Part shown: piece by piece, positions 1-10,440 of the stretch | How the letters are laid out: each line of letters begins with the position of its first letter | How positions within the stretch are numbered: position 1 is the stretch's first letter | Source: Schistocephalus solidus | Lineage: Eukaryota; Platyhelminthes; Cestoda; Diphyllobothriidea; Diphyllobothriidae | Length of the DNA: 64,000 nt | Direction of reading: 5' to 3' | Assembly: GCA_017591395.1 (NCBI GenBank) | Contig: WEDG01005537.1 | Coordinates: forward strand, 1 to 64,000 | The notes under the pieces: model-generated | Told to the model about the DNA's origin: nothing | Database searches by the model: none | The model's input: only the letters and a program-made list of their open reading frames with translations | Made by a program: the position numbers and the translations under genes

Positions 1-1120
1 CGATGGTGGCATCTTTGAACCAGAGGAACTTGTCCTTGGCACCACATCCTCCTGGAAGTATAGTGCCAGAGTTTGACATCAGCCAGCCGGGGCCCACCGT
101 GTTTGTAGACTTCCCCTGCGGGATTGCGGCTCGGATCCCGGTGCTTGCCTCGCTGGCACCGCCCACGGCCCGGATGGTTTCCTGGTGCTGCAGATCCAGG
201 TCATTGTTCCTGTCCAATTTGAGGAACTGGTCAGCGGCATCGGAGATATTGATGAGCAATTCAGCGACACTCTGAAGTGCTCGGCCCAGCGCTTTACACT
301 CTGTAATTCTCTTACCGCAGCGGCTATGCCTGCCAGGAGCTGAGCAGCGGTGCGGGACCCCCTCGATACACGGGCCGTAGATGGCCTTGATGGCTTTGAA
401 ATGTTTTCATTTCATTGCGGTCTTCATACCCCTGGATTTCCAGCCTTTCGGTTCATCTCAGGTATCCCGGCCCTGCAGCCGTTGCTGTACAAGGCGCTGC
501 ATCTGAAAAGCTGCTTTGGTGGCGCTGTCCGGAAGGTCCAGCTTTGGTAGTTATTCTTCTCCGCGAGTGTTGATGTCGGCGTTATTGTCGTCAAACCAGT
601 CCTGGTGTTGACGGTGTGCGCGTCCGAGTATATGGGCGGTGGACTGGATGACTTTTCGCAGTTGACACCATCGTGTCTACGTGTAGCGTTATCATCTGGA
701 GCATGGTGCCCCAGTTTCTGGTTAATTGCTGAAATCATAATAGTGGAGCAGGCAAATTTAATAAAAGAGTATATAACCTGCGTGGCGGCTCTTTACCTTG
801 GGGCCTTGTGGGGTTGTAGTCGGAGCCTCATCTGAGAGATGACGAGGCGGTGATCTGTCCAACTATCGCACGGATCGCCTTTGTTAGCTTGGCACGTCCT
901 GTCGATCTCTTGGTTCCGGACTAGAACATAGTCCAGCAGATGCCAGCGCTGACTCGAGGGTGTTCTTGATGCGGTTCTCCGCGTCTGGAAGGCGGAAGAA
1001 GGTGTTGTCAGAGGAGATGTTCCGCGCACGCAAGGTTGAGGCTGTTATCGTTGCAGCTACCGAGACCGTGGGGACCCAGCACCTGCCAGCAGCGTGAACC
1101 CGAGTGTGTGTGTGTGTGTG

Positions 1121-1165
<45 letters not shown>

Positions 1166-1620
1166 AAAGGGTAAATGAAGTCGCTGGTGACAATTATCTT
1201 TCCTCTTCGACACAGTCGCCAGCAAGGCGTAGAATTTTATTCCCGCATCAGAGCTTCGGCCATTGGGGAGCGTGGCGCTGATGATGGTGGCGAACTGGTC
1301 TCCCTGAAGAGGTGTTGCGGGTGGAGGCCTTTCTGTATGATCATTGATTTCCCTGCGGCAGGGACAGGGCGTGACGTCCTAATGATGTCGTTACGGATGG
1401 CAGTAAATATCAGCATCGCGTGTCGCCTTTGGCTGGGCTGCCCAGAATAAAGCGTAGCCGGCTTTTCCTCATCCAGCTGATCCTGCTCAGAGAATCGGGT
1501 TCAATTGATAGCGCAATGTCCACCTTTGTAGCGCGCCAGTTCATGCTGATTAGGGCGGTTTCCGTTCCGGCCGGTTGCCTTGTGGATTGTCTGGAAAATG
1601 GTCAATTTTGTGGCTGCTGT
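1..1620 (-). pseudogene. RTE-like LINE endonuclease-RT remnant (group A)
   Basis: Degenerate retrotransposon polyprotein read right to left in several frames and running off the left edge of the window. From about 1600 downward I can follow the apurinic-type endonuclease: a segment resembling NRPERKP, then a VDIALS-E segment (about 1500), IRNDI (about 1390), LLATV (about 1220), then LGPHGLGSCNDN, TFFRLP, LLDYVLVRN and WTDHRLVISQMRLRL (about 1080-830). The linker with a WFDDN-like segment follows (about 600), then the start of the RT, ending with FKDATI at positions 1-20. The family's protein normally nicks target DNA and reverse-transcribes its own RNA. Stops and frameshifts are frequent and a TG repeat interrupts the endonuclease. 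It belongs to the same family as the copy at 5196-7420. Recognition of the motif order is firm; the clade name RTE-like is from memory. Confidence 0.8.
1104..1164. repeat. (TG)n dinucleotide microsatellite
   Basis: About 60 bases of alternating T and G with two TGCG interruptions. It sits inside the endonuclease part of the LINE remnant, at the place where the family normally reads GTDHAAW, so it has grown within or replaced coding sequence. On the minus strand it translates as Thr-His repeats. Confidence 0.97.
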
Positions 1621-1759
1621 GTGAGTGGATTCACCTGGAGCAGAATGGAGAGATGGGCGAGGGATGGGGACGGGGTATTGTTGTTTGTTTGAGTTTTACT
1701 GACCGCGTAGTTTTGGATCTTGGAGCCGCGGTGGTTGCAGAAGACGAGATCAAGCATTT

Positions 1760-2445
1760 TTAGGGCACATTTTTAGCCCCTTCCTCCGCGAGAGGGCTAG
1801 ATTGTATCCCTAAATAGGCTGCTCGGACATCCCAGACGGCTGCCGAACCTATTATGGTCATTGGATTTGTTTTTAGTGGGAGAACGATCCGAGTTGGTCT
1901 GGGCCTACCTACTGTTGTGTCACCACTGCACTTTTGAGAGGGGAACTGACAAAGATAAGTGGAGACTGAAATGGCCATTTCTGGTTTATTAGCGTCCTTA
2001 GCCATATATACCTTATCCCGGGTGTGGAACGACTTGGGATTCTGAAACCCGACCTTGCTATTGAGTCGAACGGGTCTACCGTATTGAGCCACTGGCCTGT
2101 TGTTGGTTGGTTGTGATCGGGAATATGATGATAGAGCAGTGGGCTCACCGATCTGCTTATGAACATGTCATGTTCCGTTGTGCCCTGGAGTTTCAGACTA
2201 GAGCTCCCCGTAGGCGGTCATTATGACAGGTAGCATATGTTGATAAAGTGGAACCGGGACGAACATTAAGGGGACCGGAATGCACATTTTGGTTTATTAG
2301 CCATCGTCATCGAAACATACCCAATCCCCAAAGTGGAAAACCTGGATTAGAATCCATAAACATCGTAATTGAAAGCCGAACGCTCTATCAAGGAGCTTTA
2401 CTGGTTTTGTTTTTCCCCAGTTTCGATCTGGTTAAAATCCGATGA
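1760..2445. repeat. Diverged direct repeat pair in non-coding DNA
   Basis: Positions about 1968-2090 and 2277-2395 align at roughly 60% by eye. Both contain TGGTTTATTAGC near the start and GAACG followed later by GAGC near the end. I recognise no protein family. The minus strand holds a 110-codon open frame over 1760-2092, but nothing in it resembles a known domain. The pair may be two copies of an old dispersed element. Confidence 0.35.
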
Positions 2446-2744
2446 ACTAGAGTATTTAATTGCGGATCTCTGAGCTGAATTATGATCCTTGTTAGGTCTG
2501 TGTATACAAAGTGGAGCAACACACGTTCCAGCATAGGGTTTTCCGGGCTTCATGCGCAAATGGTACGCTTTATATTCCTGGGAATAACCCATTTTCGAGG
2601 GCCACAGGTGAGAGTTGGGTACCAGTAGAGGCGGCCACAGGAGCATTCACCACATGTACGAGACAAATGGAGCGACCAAATCACTATCTGTGTGAGTGCT
2701 ACCCCTAACTAGTACCCCTACACCCCAATAAGTACACACACACC
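2446..2744. other. Non-coding stretch, no feature seen
   Basis: Only short overlapping open frames on both strands and no recognisable motif. Nothing here can be assigned. Confidence 0.5.
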
Positions 2745-3120
2745 TACAGTTCGACCGTCGTAGTCTAACGAGGTCCACCTTATGCTACATGAAAGAGTGC
2801 TGCAGGGACGGTGACTCTCGCGTGAATTAATTTTAAGTGAAAGTAGCCTTGCGCTGCAGCTACCGCACTCCTCTCCTCATCTCCCACCTGAACCCGATGT
2901 CATGACAAAGCCAAGAAGACCGAGATGGGAGAGGGTGAGGGTGGCTGGCACGACTGGGTCCCCCTAAGCCCTAGCTGCTCCTAGGCGTGCTACCACACCT
3001 CCATGTTCGGCATTTGCTATGGGGAGCGCAACCCGAATAACGCTTGCCGTGCCCCTGATGTGGCTCCGTGTTGGTCCAACGCATCTACTACGTGGCCCGT
3101 TTTAGGGGGCACTACACACA
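2745..3120 (+). repeat. Copy 1 of a ~370-bp dispersed or tandem repeat
   Basis: The unit starts near TTCGACCGTCGTAG, passes GCAGGGACGGTGACTC, CTACCGCACTC, GGTGGCTGGC and TTCGGCATTTGCTATGG, and ends near GGGGGCACTAC. The same ordered blocks recur at 4060-4318 and 4319-4600. It is fairly GC-rich with no conserved reading frame, so it looks like a satellite-type or short interspersed repeat rather than a gene. The 120-codon open frame across 3003-3365 overlaps it and is not conserved in the other copies. Confidence 0.75.
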
Positions 3121-4059
3121 CACACGTTCGTCAGATAGTCATGGTGGCCCAAGCGACACCTCGAACAGCCCACCCCTCGGATTACCCAGCACGGGCAATT
3201 AGACCCGACATTCGTCGTTTAATGCAATACACACCTATTGGATTTAACGGTGGAACTAACAGGTATTTCTGTGCGAATTTATTGTGCTGCATGGCTGCCG
3301 ACGGCCACCATCCTTTCGGGTTTGACCTCGGAGTTCATCTCTACTTTGTTCTATCTGATCGTTAAGCTAATTTATGGCAAACTTTTGCCTCTGCGAAGGC
3401 TAAAATATAACCAAATGTTTCGTTGGCATTGACCATGGGAAGCTCATTTTGAGGCCTTTTATGAATTAAGACATTGGGTGTTGATCAGAAGCACAACCAA
3501 CGGTCGGAGCCATTTTATTTTCTTACACATGGTTAGGGTTAAAATTTAATCATCACAATTCTGGCGAATGGAGTCCTCCACATGATCTTGCCGTTCTTGT
3601 TATTTTTTTCCTGTTGGTTAGACCCCGTATTTCAGTGCATTTGGGGTGAATACGGTTCAGACTGGTTGTTGCCGTACTGAGCATCCCCGTGTGTGCAATT
3701 TTCCCTGCGGACTATCATCCCTACACGGACAGCCGGTACGGAATTATCTTCCAGAGTACAAAGTCGCTTTTCAACCGGGGCTCCGTGATGATCTGTGGAA
3801 ATATCGACATTTTTTTATAGAAGTCAAATTCTGAACGATTGGGTCGCTATTTACGCGCATTTTAAGTAATTGACTTAACAGTGGGCAAGTGTTTTGTTGA
3901 GCTTAACCCCGAGTTAGTTTATGCAGACTGATGATTATATTCCATAGGACCGTCTACAAAGATGTTACCACTGAAGGCGGAGGTCACTGTGTTTGAAGTC
4001 AACGTATAAATCTATGTCATCCAGTTCCTTCTTTCCTGTGTCACGGTCACATAATTGTA
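3121..4059. other. Non-coding stretch, no gene seen
   Basis: Short open frames only. No LINE, LTR or RNA gene motif is visible. It separates copies of the ~370-bp repeat. Confidence 0.5.
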
Positions 4060-4318
4060 ATCTGTGCGCTACATATACTGCACTCTCTCATCCCCCACCC
4101 GGAGCCCGGTGTCAAAGCCATGTTAAGAAGCACGGAGGCGGGAGAAGTCGCAGGTGGCTGGCGCGGCTGGAGCCGCCTATAGGAGTGCAACAATACACCC
4201 CGCTGTTCGGCATTTGTTATGGGAGAGCAACCAGAATATCGCCTTTCGTGCCCTAATGTGGACCCCGTGTACGTCCAACACAGCTACCACATGGCCCATT
4301 TAGGTGGCACTACCACGA
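4060..4318 (+). repeat. Copy 2 of the ~370-bp repeat (3' part)
   Basis: Carries the right-hand blocks in the same order as copy 1: CCCACCCGGAGCCCGGTGTC, GGTGGCTGGCGCGG, TGTTCGGCATTTGTTATGG, CGTCCAACACAGCTACCAC and GGTGGCACTACCAC. The left-hand block of the unit follows directly at 4319, so this copy and copy 3 are in tandem. Confidence 0.75.
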
Positions 4319-4600
4319 CAGCTTTGACCGTCGTAGATCAACGATGTACACTTTACGCTCCATCACTCGTGATGGTGCAAGGACGGTGACTTGCGCGTGG
4401 ATTAGTGTAAGGTGGTAGTAGAATTGCGCTGCATCTACCGCACTCTCTCCTCGACCCACATCTGAGCCCGGTGCCAGCGATGGAGTCAAGAAAACGAAAG
4501 GTGGGAGAGGGCGCAGTTGGCTGGCGCGGCCAGAGCCACCCCTGGGGGTACTACCACACCAGGCCTCGGATTCCATGAAGTTGGAGTGCCATAAAGGTCA
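4319..4600 (+). repeat. Copy 3 of the ~370-bp repeat (5' part)
   Basis: Starts at the junction where copy 2 ends, with CAGCTTTGACCGTCGTAG and then GCAAGGACGGTGACTTGCG, CATCTACCGCACTCTCTCC and TGGCTGGCGCGGCC. It stops after about 280 bases near CTACCACACCAGG. The head-to-tail continuity with copy 2 shows the unit can be tandem. Confidence 0.75.
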
Positions 4601-4619
4601 TATTAAGAAGGAGCCATTG

Positions 4620-5170
4620 CAGCCTGTGTCTCAGTCCACCAGTCAGCCACTGCACACAAAACAAACTAGGGCTGACTACGTGGTCCGAGTGTTCCCGTCA
4701 ATTGGCGACCTTCCAGGCCACGGCATTTAGAGCACCGTGATAGTTTGAAGTGCGTTAGATTGCTTTATAGTGAGGAAAAATACGCTGAGCTGTCGACCTC
4801 ACTCTCTCCCCACCTCCACAAACAGACTCACCGTCCCAGCCAGTCAGTCGTCTGATGTGGAGTGGGCGCATTGTCTGACGGGTCGGCGTACCTGTCTTCG
4901 CGCGCCACAGAACGACCTGGCCCCCATAACACGCACACCTGGATTTAATTACTTAGGGTATATGGATCGAGCCATCACCATCTGACTCCCCAGTCCACTA
5001 GTCACCCACTCGACACATCAAAGCGCATACACTGGGCTGACGGCTCTGGTCTGGTGTAAGCGTCAGATTAGCAGCCTTCAAACCACGGCTTTCTAGGACA
5101 CTGTGATTTTATCAGGTGCATTATGATGATTGTGAGGGTGCTGTCTGCGCATAAGCTTAGATGGTGTGCG
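4620..5170 (+). repeat. Second short repeat family, two diverged units
   Basis: Units at about 4630-4790 and 4990-5160 share, in order, CAGTCCACYAGTCA, a CGACACA or GCACACA stretch, GGGCTGAC, CCTTC and GGCATTT or GGCTTTC, then CACYGTGAT and GTGAGG. The right end abuts the stop codon region of the minus-strand LINE at 5196, so part of it may be that LINE's 3' UTR. No coding potential is seen. Confidence 0.5.
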
Positions 5171-5195
5171 CTGATTTGGCTTAGCCTCCGGTGGT

Positions 5196-7420
5196 TTATC
5201 GCAGGTTTTCGTGGAGGCGCATGCGTCCCAATAGCCCATCTCAGTGTTTAAAGGCGCGAGAGCAGTAGTGGCAGTGGAGGCGGACGAGTTGACTGTATGT
5301 CAGAGCACCAGGCACTGGTTCACCAGCCTCCGTGCGATGGATTCGCAGGTGACCGACCAGGCCGATGCGTGAGTTGAAGTTGCGGGCGCAGTATGGGCCG
5401 GAGAAATCGGTAGAGGCTGGGGATGTCATTCACGGTAGTGGAGGTGGCAGTGATGGTAAGAATGGCAGGAGTGGAGGGTGTGCATGGTTAATCGGTGTTG
5501 TCGGCATTGCGGTGAATTCCGCTGTCATGGATGCGCATGTGACCGAATAGGCCCATACGATGAGTGAATGCGCGAGGACAGTGGGCAGTGGAGGCGGCGA
5601 TCTCTGCTGTGTGTTGGTACTTTAAGCACTGGTTTACCAGTCTCTGTACGATGGATTCGCAGGTGACCGACCAGGCCCATGCGTGAGGTGAATGTGCGGT
5701 CGCATTGAGGACAGTTTAGGAGAGAGTCCCAATCGCTGATGGTGGTGGCGGCGGCGGTGGTGGAGGTAACAGGTGATGAGTATTGGGATGTTGTCTCTTT
5801 GATGGTGGGAGTATTGGAATTGATTCCAGGAGTGAGGGTGGGGGAGTCCGAAGGAGGGTTGGCAGAATTTGACACAGAAGTTAGAATTGTCGAATTGTTG
5901 GTGCATTGCGTCCGAAGATGTCCGACCAGGCCAATTCGCGTATGTAAGGTGCGTTGACAGCTTGTGCATGTTGGAAGGTCCTGGGCATTGGTGATCCGGT
6001 TGGCTTCGCAGGGGGCTGCCCCTGTCTTCACTGTCCTCCTCCAAGCCAGTCGGTTCCAGGCGAGCTCCTCCCAGGTTGCCGGGCTGATTTGCAGTTGCTT
6101 CAGGGAGGTCTTCAGTTTGTCCTTTTAGTGTCGTTCTTGCCCCCCCCCCTTGTCGTCGTGAACCCGTGGGGACCTCTCCATAGAAGAGTCGTTTGGGTAG
6201 TTGTTCGTCATCCATCCTCACAAGGTGGCCGCCCCAGCGCAGTAGCAGTTGTTTCAACTGAGCGTAAATGCTGAGAAGGCCTGTTCGTTCCAACACTTAC
6301 GTGTCCGGTATCCTGTCTTGCTATCTCAGCTTTAGTATTCTGCGGAACCACTGAGGTGGAAGTGGTTGAGCTTCCACGCCTGCTTTTGATAGATCGTCAA
6401 AGTCTCCGCTCCATACAGCTGCGTCGGCAATATGACAGTTTTGTACATTTTGAGTTTGGTGCTGTGGTAGAGACCTTTCGATCCCAGACCACGCTCTGTA
6501 TGCGTTCAAAGGCTTCGCTGGCTGTGGCGATCCGATCAGCGATATCATAGTCGATTTTGGTGTTGCGGGAGAGATTGCTGCCTAGGTACGTGAAGGTATC
6601 CACAGATTTCAGTAAGGCGCCATTGACATTGATGTGAGCTGCGGAGTAGGTGGTAACGACTTCGGTAGAAGGCTGTATCGTTTGCAGCTGTAGGGTGCTC
6701 TATGTAGGCTTTGTACCCCTGGTTCTTCTCGACGAGCAGAGCGTTGATATCTGCGTCGTTGTCATCGAACCAGTCGTGGTGCTGACGACATGCGCGGCCG
6801 AGGACATCCGGGGCGGTTGATTGGATGGTGTCCCTCATCTGACACCAGCGGTTCTCCAAGGAAATGTCCATGTCGGTGACTGGAAGGGTGGCTAGTCGGT
6901 TGGCCAGTTCGTTGCTGGAATGAAGATGGTGAGCAGGCACATTCAACAAAACAGTTTTCAAATTATCTGGTGCTCACTTACCTTGGGGTCTCCTGCGTTG
7001 TTGCAGACGAAACCTCATCTTGGAGATGACGAGGTGGTGATCCGTCTATCCATTGGCACCGGGGATCGCCTTTGTCACCAGCGCGTCCAGTTTATCTTGC
7101 CTGCGGACGCGAACATAGTCCAAGAGTTGCCAGTGTCTTGACCAGGGGTGTACCCAGGTCGCCTTTTGCCGCATCGGGAGGCGGAAGAAGGTGTTGGTCA
7201 GAATCAGGCGGTGTTCGGCGCAGGTTCGTAGGAGAAGAAGACCGTTGTCATTAAAGCCAGCGAGACCATGGGGACCCAGCACTCCTCTCTATGAGGCACG
7301 GTCTGTCCCGATGCGGGCGTTATAGTCACCAAGGACAATAAACTTATCCGTCTTCGGCACAGTCGCCAGGAGAGCATGTAGATCCTCGTAGAAAACACAC
7401 ACATGCCATGGGCCTTCATT
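5196..7420 (-). pseudogene. RTE-like LINE with RT core deleted and C2H2 tail (group A)
   Basis: Reading leftward: endonuclease from about 7400 ([14 protein letters not shown], then a [10 protein letters not shown] active-site segment, [19 protein letters not shown]), the linker (HHDWFDDNDADINALL, about 6770), then AFYRSR at about 6660. There the frame jumps straight to INVNGALLKSVDTFTYLGS (about 6630), so the whole palm with its catalytic aspartates is missing. The post-RT region follows (LERTGLLSIYAQ, HLVRMDDEQLPKRLFYGE, about 6290-6180). Next are C2H2-like fingers: C-x2-C with HTRIGLVGHLRTQC (about 5930), C-x2-C with TSRMGLVGHLRIH (about 5680), SRIGLVGHLRIH (about 5360) and a last GLLGRMRLH ending at the TAA, 5196-5198. 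Several frameshifts and a TGA near 5250 confirm it is dead. The fingers belong to the retroelement; they are not a host transcription factor. Confidence 0.85.
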
Positions 7421-7799
7421 TGGTTTAGCCCTCGCTTCGAAGTAGATATTGGAGTTTGGCTTCACGCAGCAACAAATGGAAGCCGGATTCCAAGGCAAAC
7501 CTAGGTATTTTTAAGCGACGCTTGGGTGGAGATCGTCAGTTTATTGCTTGCATGCACTTGCTGAGACCCTGGTTGTGGTGTCTTCTTTAAGTGGCCTAAA
7601 TGGTGTCACCTACGCAACTTCTATATGTATTACTGTCCTCTGCAGTGTCCAGATGAGAGGAGCGATAACGTGCGTCTTTCAAAATAGAAAGGAGGAGGAG
7701 GAGACAGAGTGAGTTGGACAACGTCTACAATGACAAGCGACTTACAGCATTCAGAAAGCAGCGTCAGCGTCATAAACGGCTTTTGTATGAATTAAGTTT
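7421..7799. other. Non-coding stretch between LINE remnants
   Basis: The endonuclease N-terminus of the minus-strand LINE is not recognisable beyond about 7420. No motif was found up to the LINE C tail that begins near 7800. Confidence 0.5.
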
Positions 7800-8345
7800 T
7801 TACACAGTTTTACCGTTAATCCACTTACTACCCCGAAGCAGCCTGAACACTCTCGATGCAACAGTAACTCCGATGTCATTTTATTTCTTCCTCTGGGGCA
7901 CACCGTTAGGTATCGTGAATTCTTTTCGGTAAAAGCCATTGCAATGTGGAATAAGCTACCCAGGAATATCAAAATTCCACAAAATTATCCTTTATTTATG
8001 AAGAACATCACTAGTTTTCTGCATTCAAAACACCTTCTATGAATTTTGGGTGCCTACACGGTCGAATCTATCTTGCATTCTGATGGAAGGCAATGATGCT
8101 GACTCCGCAGCCCACAACCGGTGACTTAATCAGCCAACGGTGAGCAATCTTTCGCCGATGCTCCCTTGTCTGGTGCAGTTCCCAGTTCCATGAAACGGAA
8201 AGGAGATTGAAAACACACTGCATTTGCAGCAACTCTTCCCCGTTCCGAACTACTCTCATTCTACGGGCTACAGTTTTTCACTTTCGAGTAAATCCAATCA
8301 CTGACAAACAGTAACTACAGGAGTTTTTTCACTGCTGGTTCAATC
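7800..8345 (+). pseudogene. 3' end of a LINE group C copy
   Basis: Matches the C-terminal tail and 3' UTR of the better copy at 24410-24850 block by block: ATGTCATTTTATTTCTTCC, CTTTTCGGTAAA, CAATGTGGAATAAGCTACC, ATCACTAGTTTTCTGCATTC, then TTTTGGGTGCCTACACGGT. The UTR continues to GGAGTTTTTTCACTGC at about 8320, a block also found at 25920 and in group D copies. Only the last part of the RT C-terminal domain remains, with frame breaks. It is a 5'-truncated dead insertion. Confidence 0.75.
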
Positions 8346-8849
8346 TCCACTGTATATTTCTTTTGAAATTAGCTATATAGTGGCAATAAAACAATGTTTT
8401 AATGGTTTATTTATTCCTCTGTGGCCAATCAGCGAAGGTACCATGTCGGTTGTCGTCGAACTCTCGCATGTTCCAAGCAGCATATTGATAAGAGAAATCA
8501 GACGAATACAAGGTGACATGGCTAGTTGGCCAGGCTGGCGACCGCGAGCGGATTGTTACAGTTCCCGCTAGATAGACCGAACGCACGTATAGCGACGCCG
8601 AAATTATTCCAGTGTAAAAAATCACTAGAAGCGAAACGGTCAGAAAATTGACCTCGACGTCTATTGAGTTTGATATAAACTGGAGGGACAGGAGGAACAA
8701 TTTAAGTGTATGCTGTGGTGGAAGAGTTTAAGAAGGAGGATGAAGAAGTTGGGGTTGGTAGCCGCGAACAAATAAGGACAAGAGTCTGTAAATATTGAGG
8801 GGTAGAGGGCAGGGGAAAGCTTATCCGGAAGAGTGTCTGGGACAGAAGT
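8346..8849. other. Unassigned, open frames without known domains
   Basis: A 97-codon open frame lies on the minus strand at 8407-8700, and others overlap it. None shows a domain I recognise. The segment is bounded by a LINE 3' end and the tail of a minus-strand Gypsy fragment, so part of it may be a decayed LTR, but I see no repeat that would prove this. Confidence 0.4.
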
Positions 8850-9560
8850 TCTGAGGCGGTCCGTGTTCCCGACCATATCGTGCGTTCTGTGATGGATACG
8901 AACAGTCTGTGTCTCGTAGGGTGCTTCCAATGGCTGGCGGAATCGGTAGAAGTAAGAGTATATCGCCACATCTTTTTTGAAATAAGAATCAGAACCCGAT
9001 GGCTAAGGTGGAGCTGTGAAGATTAGCTGCGTGAACTGGCAAAGATAGTACACGATACTGGCCGGATCGTCATACATGCTGCCAGGTTTAAGAATATCCT
9101 CTCATTGGTTAATCAGACCATCGCGCCGAAGACCAGTTCAACAATGGAATAGGCAAGGTTCAACTTAAGACCTAAGCGAATGTGAATTTTCATAAAAAAC
9201 ATTTTCGTTCTCTGCTGCGCGTAGGGAGGTCTCCAGCTAGCGGTGAAACTGCTCAATCCTCCCGTTGGCAGCCGGGTGGTGGGCTACCTTCCGGATTTGC
9301 AAACAGTCTAAAAACTAGAGGCGAAACTGGGTGAGGTGTGATTAGCACCGTGCGCCGTGATCAGTCGTGATAGTAGATGGGACACCAAAGGTGGCAACTA
9401 ACAACCTACGAAAAAGTCCCGACCACCCTCGGAGCCTCGATCTCGGGCAGAAGAATGGCTTCCGGCACCACACGACTCGATCTTTGCAGTTGGGAAAATA
9501 GGAATAACCATTGGACAGAGGCAATGGTCCTATAATGCTCAAGTCTGCATGTTTGAATCG
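8850..9560 (-). pseudogene. Gypsy integrase and pol C-terminus fragment
   Basis: Reading leftward: a GPLPLSNGYSY segment (integrase core, near the first catalytic Asp), FGVPSTITTDHGA (around the second Asp, about 9360), HHPAANGRIEQFHR with the third catalytic position Glu (about 9270), LETSLRAAENEN, then a diverged tail with RQPLEAPYE (about 8920) typical of the end of Gypsy pol. The integrase would insert element cDNA into the host genome. Frame breaks and stops occur throughout, and no reverse transcriptase part is attached. It shares family features with 35880-36785. Confidence 0.75.
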
Positions 9561-9849
9561 TGCAACGGAGCTGAGAAATATTATAGATAGATAATTTTAT
9601 TTGAGTACCCGGAAGGGTAATTTCATTTGAAAAAGGAATGCGCAAACATGGACCGTTGTTAATTTAGCAATAGTACGTCAGCTTATTTGGCGATTTCAAC
9701 TGATACGAGTAAGTCAGGTGAAAAAAAATAAATGAAAAAGACCAGATAGTGAATACAACTCCTTGGATATTTACACGGAAAAGGCACATTTTGAATGTGG
9801 GTTGATGGGATCTAAGGAGAAAAATCTTTCGCTCATGGAGGAAAAATAT
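9561..9849. other. AT-rich spacer, no feature seen
   Basis: Contains an A-rich run near 9720 and no recognisable coding or RNA motif. Confidence 0.5.
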
Positions 9850-10370
9850 ACGCGTGAGTTAATAACCTCATGCTGATAAGAGCGCACGATGTTTCGAAAT
9901 GCTCATCCTCATGGGAGAAAGCATGTAACGGCAAAGTGTCCATTTCATAACCGCATCACTCTAGGTGTTAGCATAATACGTATCGAATAGCTATAGGGGC
10001 AAATTTCAGGGATTCTAGGCAGAGGAAACCATCGCGGGCATCATATGTAAGCCAAAGATCGAATCGAGGAAGGAAGGTCACGAAGGTTATTGTCGAAGTG
10101 CCAGAGATGCGACCATGATACTCCCTTACAGCTTGCTGAAACTACTGACAAGGCAGTGAAAACAGAGGAACCCGCCGCAACCTTCAACAGTCCTTGTAGA
10201 GTTGACACAAGGGAGAAAGTTAAAGGCCACGAAGACCATCGCCCCAAGACGCGGTAGATGCGAGGGATGACAAGATTGTAGCAGTTTGCATAGGATCAAA
10301 AAAGACGAGATCACGAAGACCGAGGAAAGCAAGGGTGTCGTCGATATTTCACAATTATAGTCAAAATCAA
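9850..10370 (-). repeat. LINE 3' UTR fragment in antisense
   Basis: The reverse complement aligns with the long 3' UTR of the group C/D LINEs at 15590-15720, 44330-44480 and 50640-50810. Shared blocks include AAACTGCTACAA, GCGATGGT, GGTCGCATCTC, GCAATGGTTTCCTCTG (here GCGATGGTTTCCTCTG) and CGTTACATGCTTTCTCCCA. No RT coding sequence accompanies it, so it is a detached non-coding piece. Confidence 0.65.
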
Positions 10371-10440
10371 ATGGAAATAAAAAAAAACTGCAACACCAGT
10401 TTAATTTTACTGAACACCTTTAAAATAATAGTCTTCAGAT
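10371..10440. other. A-rich junction
   Basis: AAAAAAAACTGCAACACC lies between the antisense LINE UTR and the Gypsy fragment. It may be a remnant of an insertion boundary. Confidence 0.3.

Noticed and set aside
884..1193. Thr-His repeat proteins
   Set aside because: They are the translation of the TG microsatellite.
3003..3365. 120-codon ORF
   Set aside because: It lies across a non-coding repeat, and the frame is not kept in the other copies.
2600..5170. CRISPR-like regular repeats
   Set aside because: Units are about 160-370 bases, few, diverged and irregularly spaced; the genome is eukaryotic.
5241..6031. Host C2H2 zinc-finger transcription factor on the minus strand
   Set aside because: The fingers continue directly from LINE post-RT sequence and match the known C-terminal extension of that LINE family.
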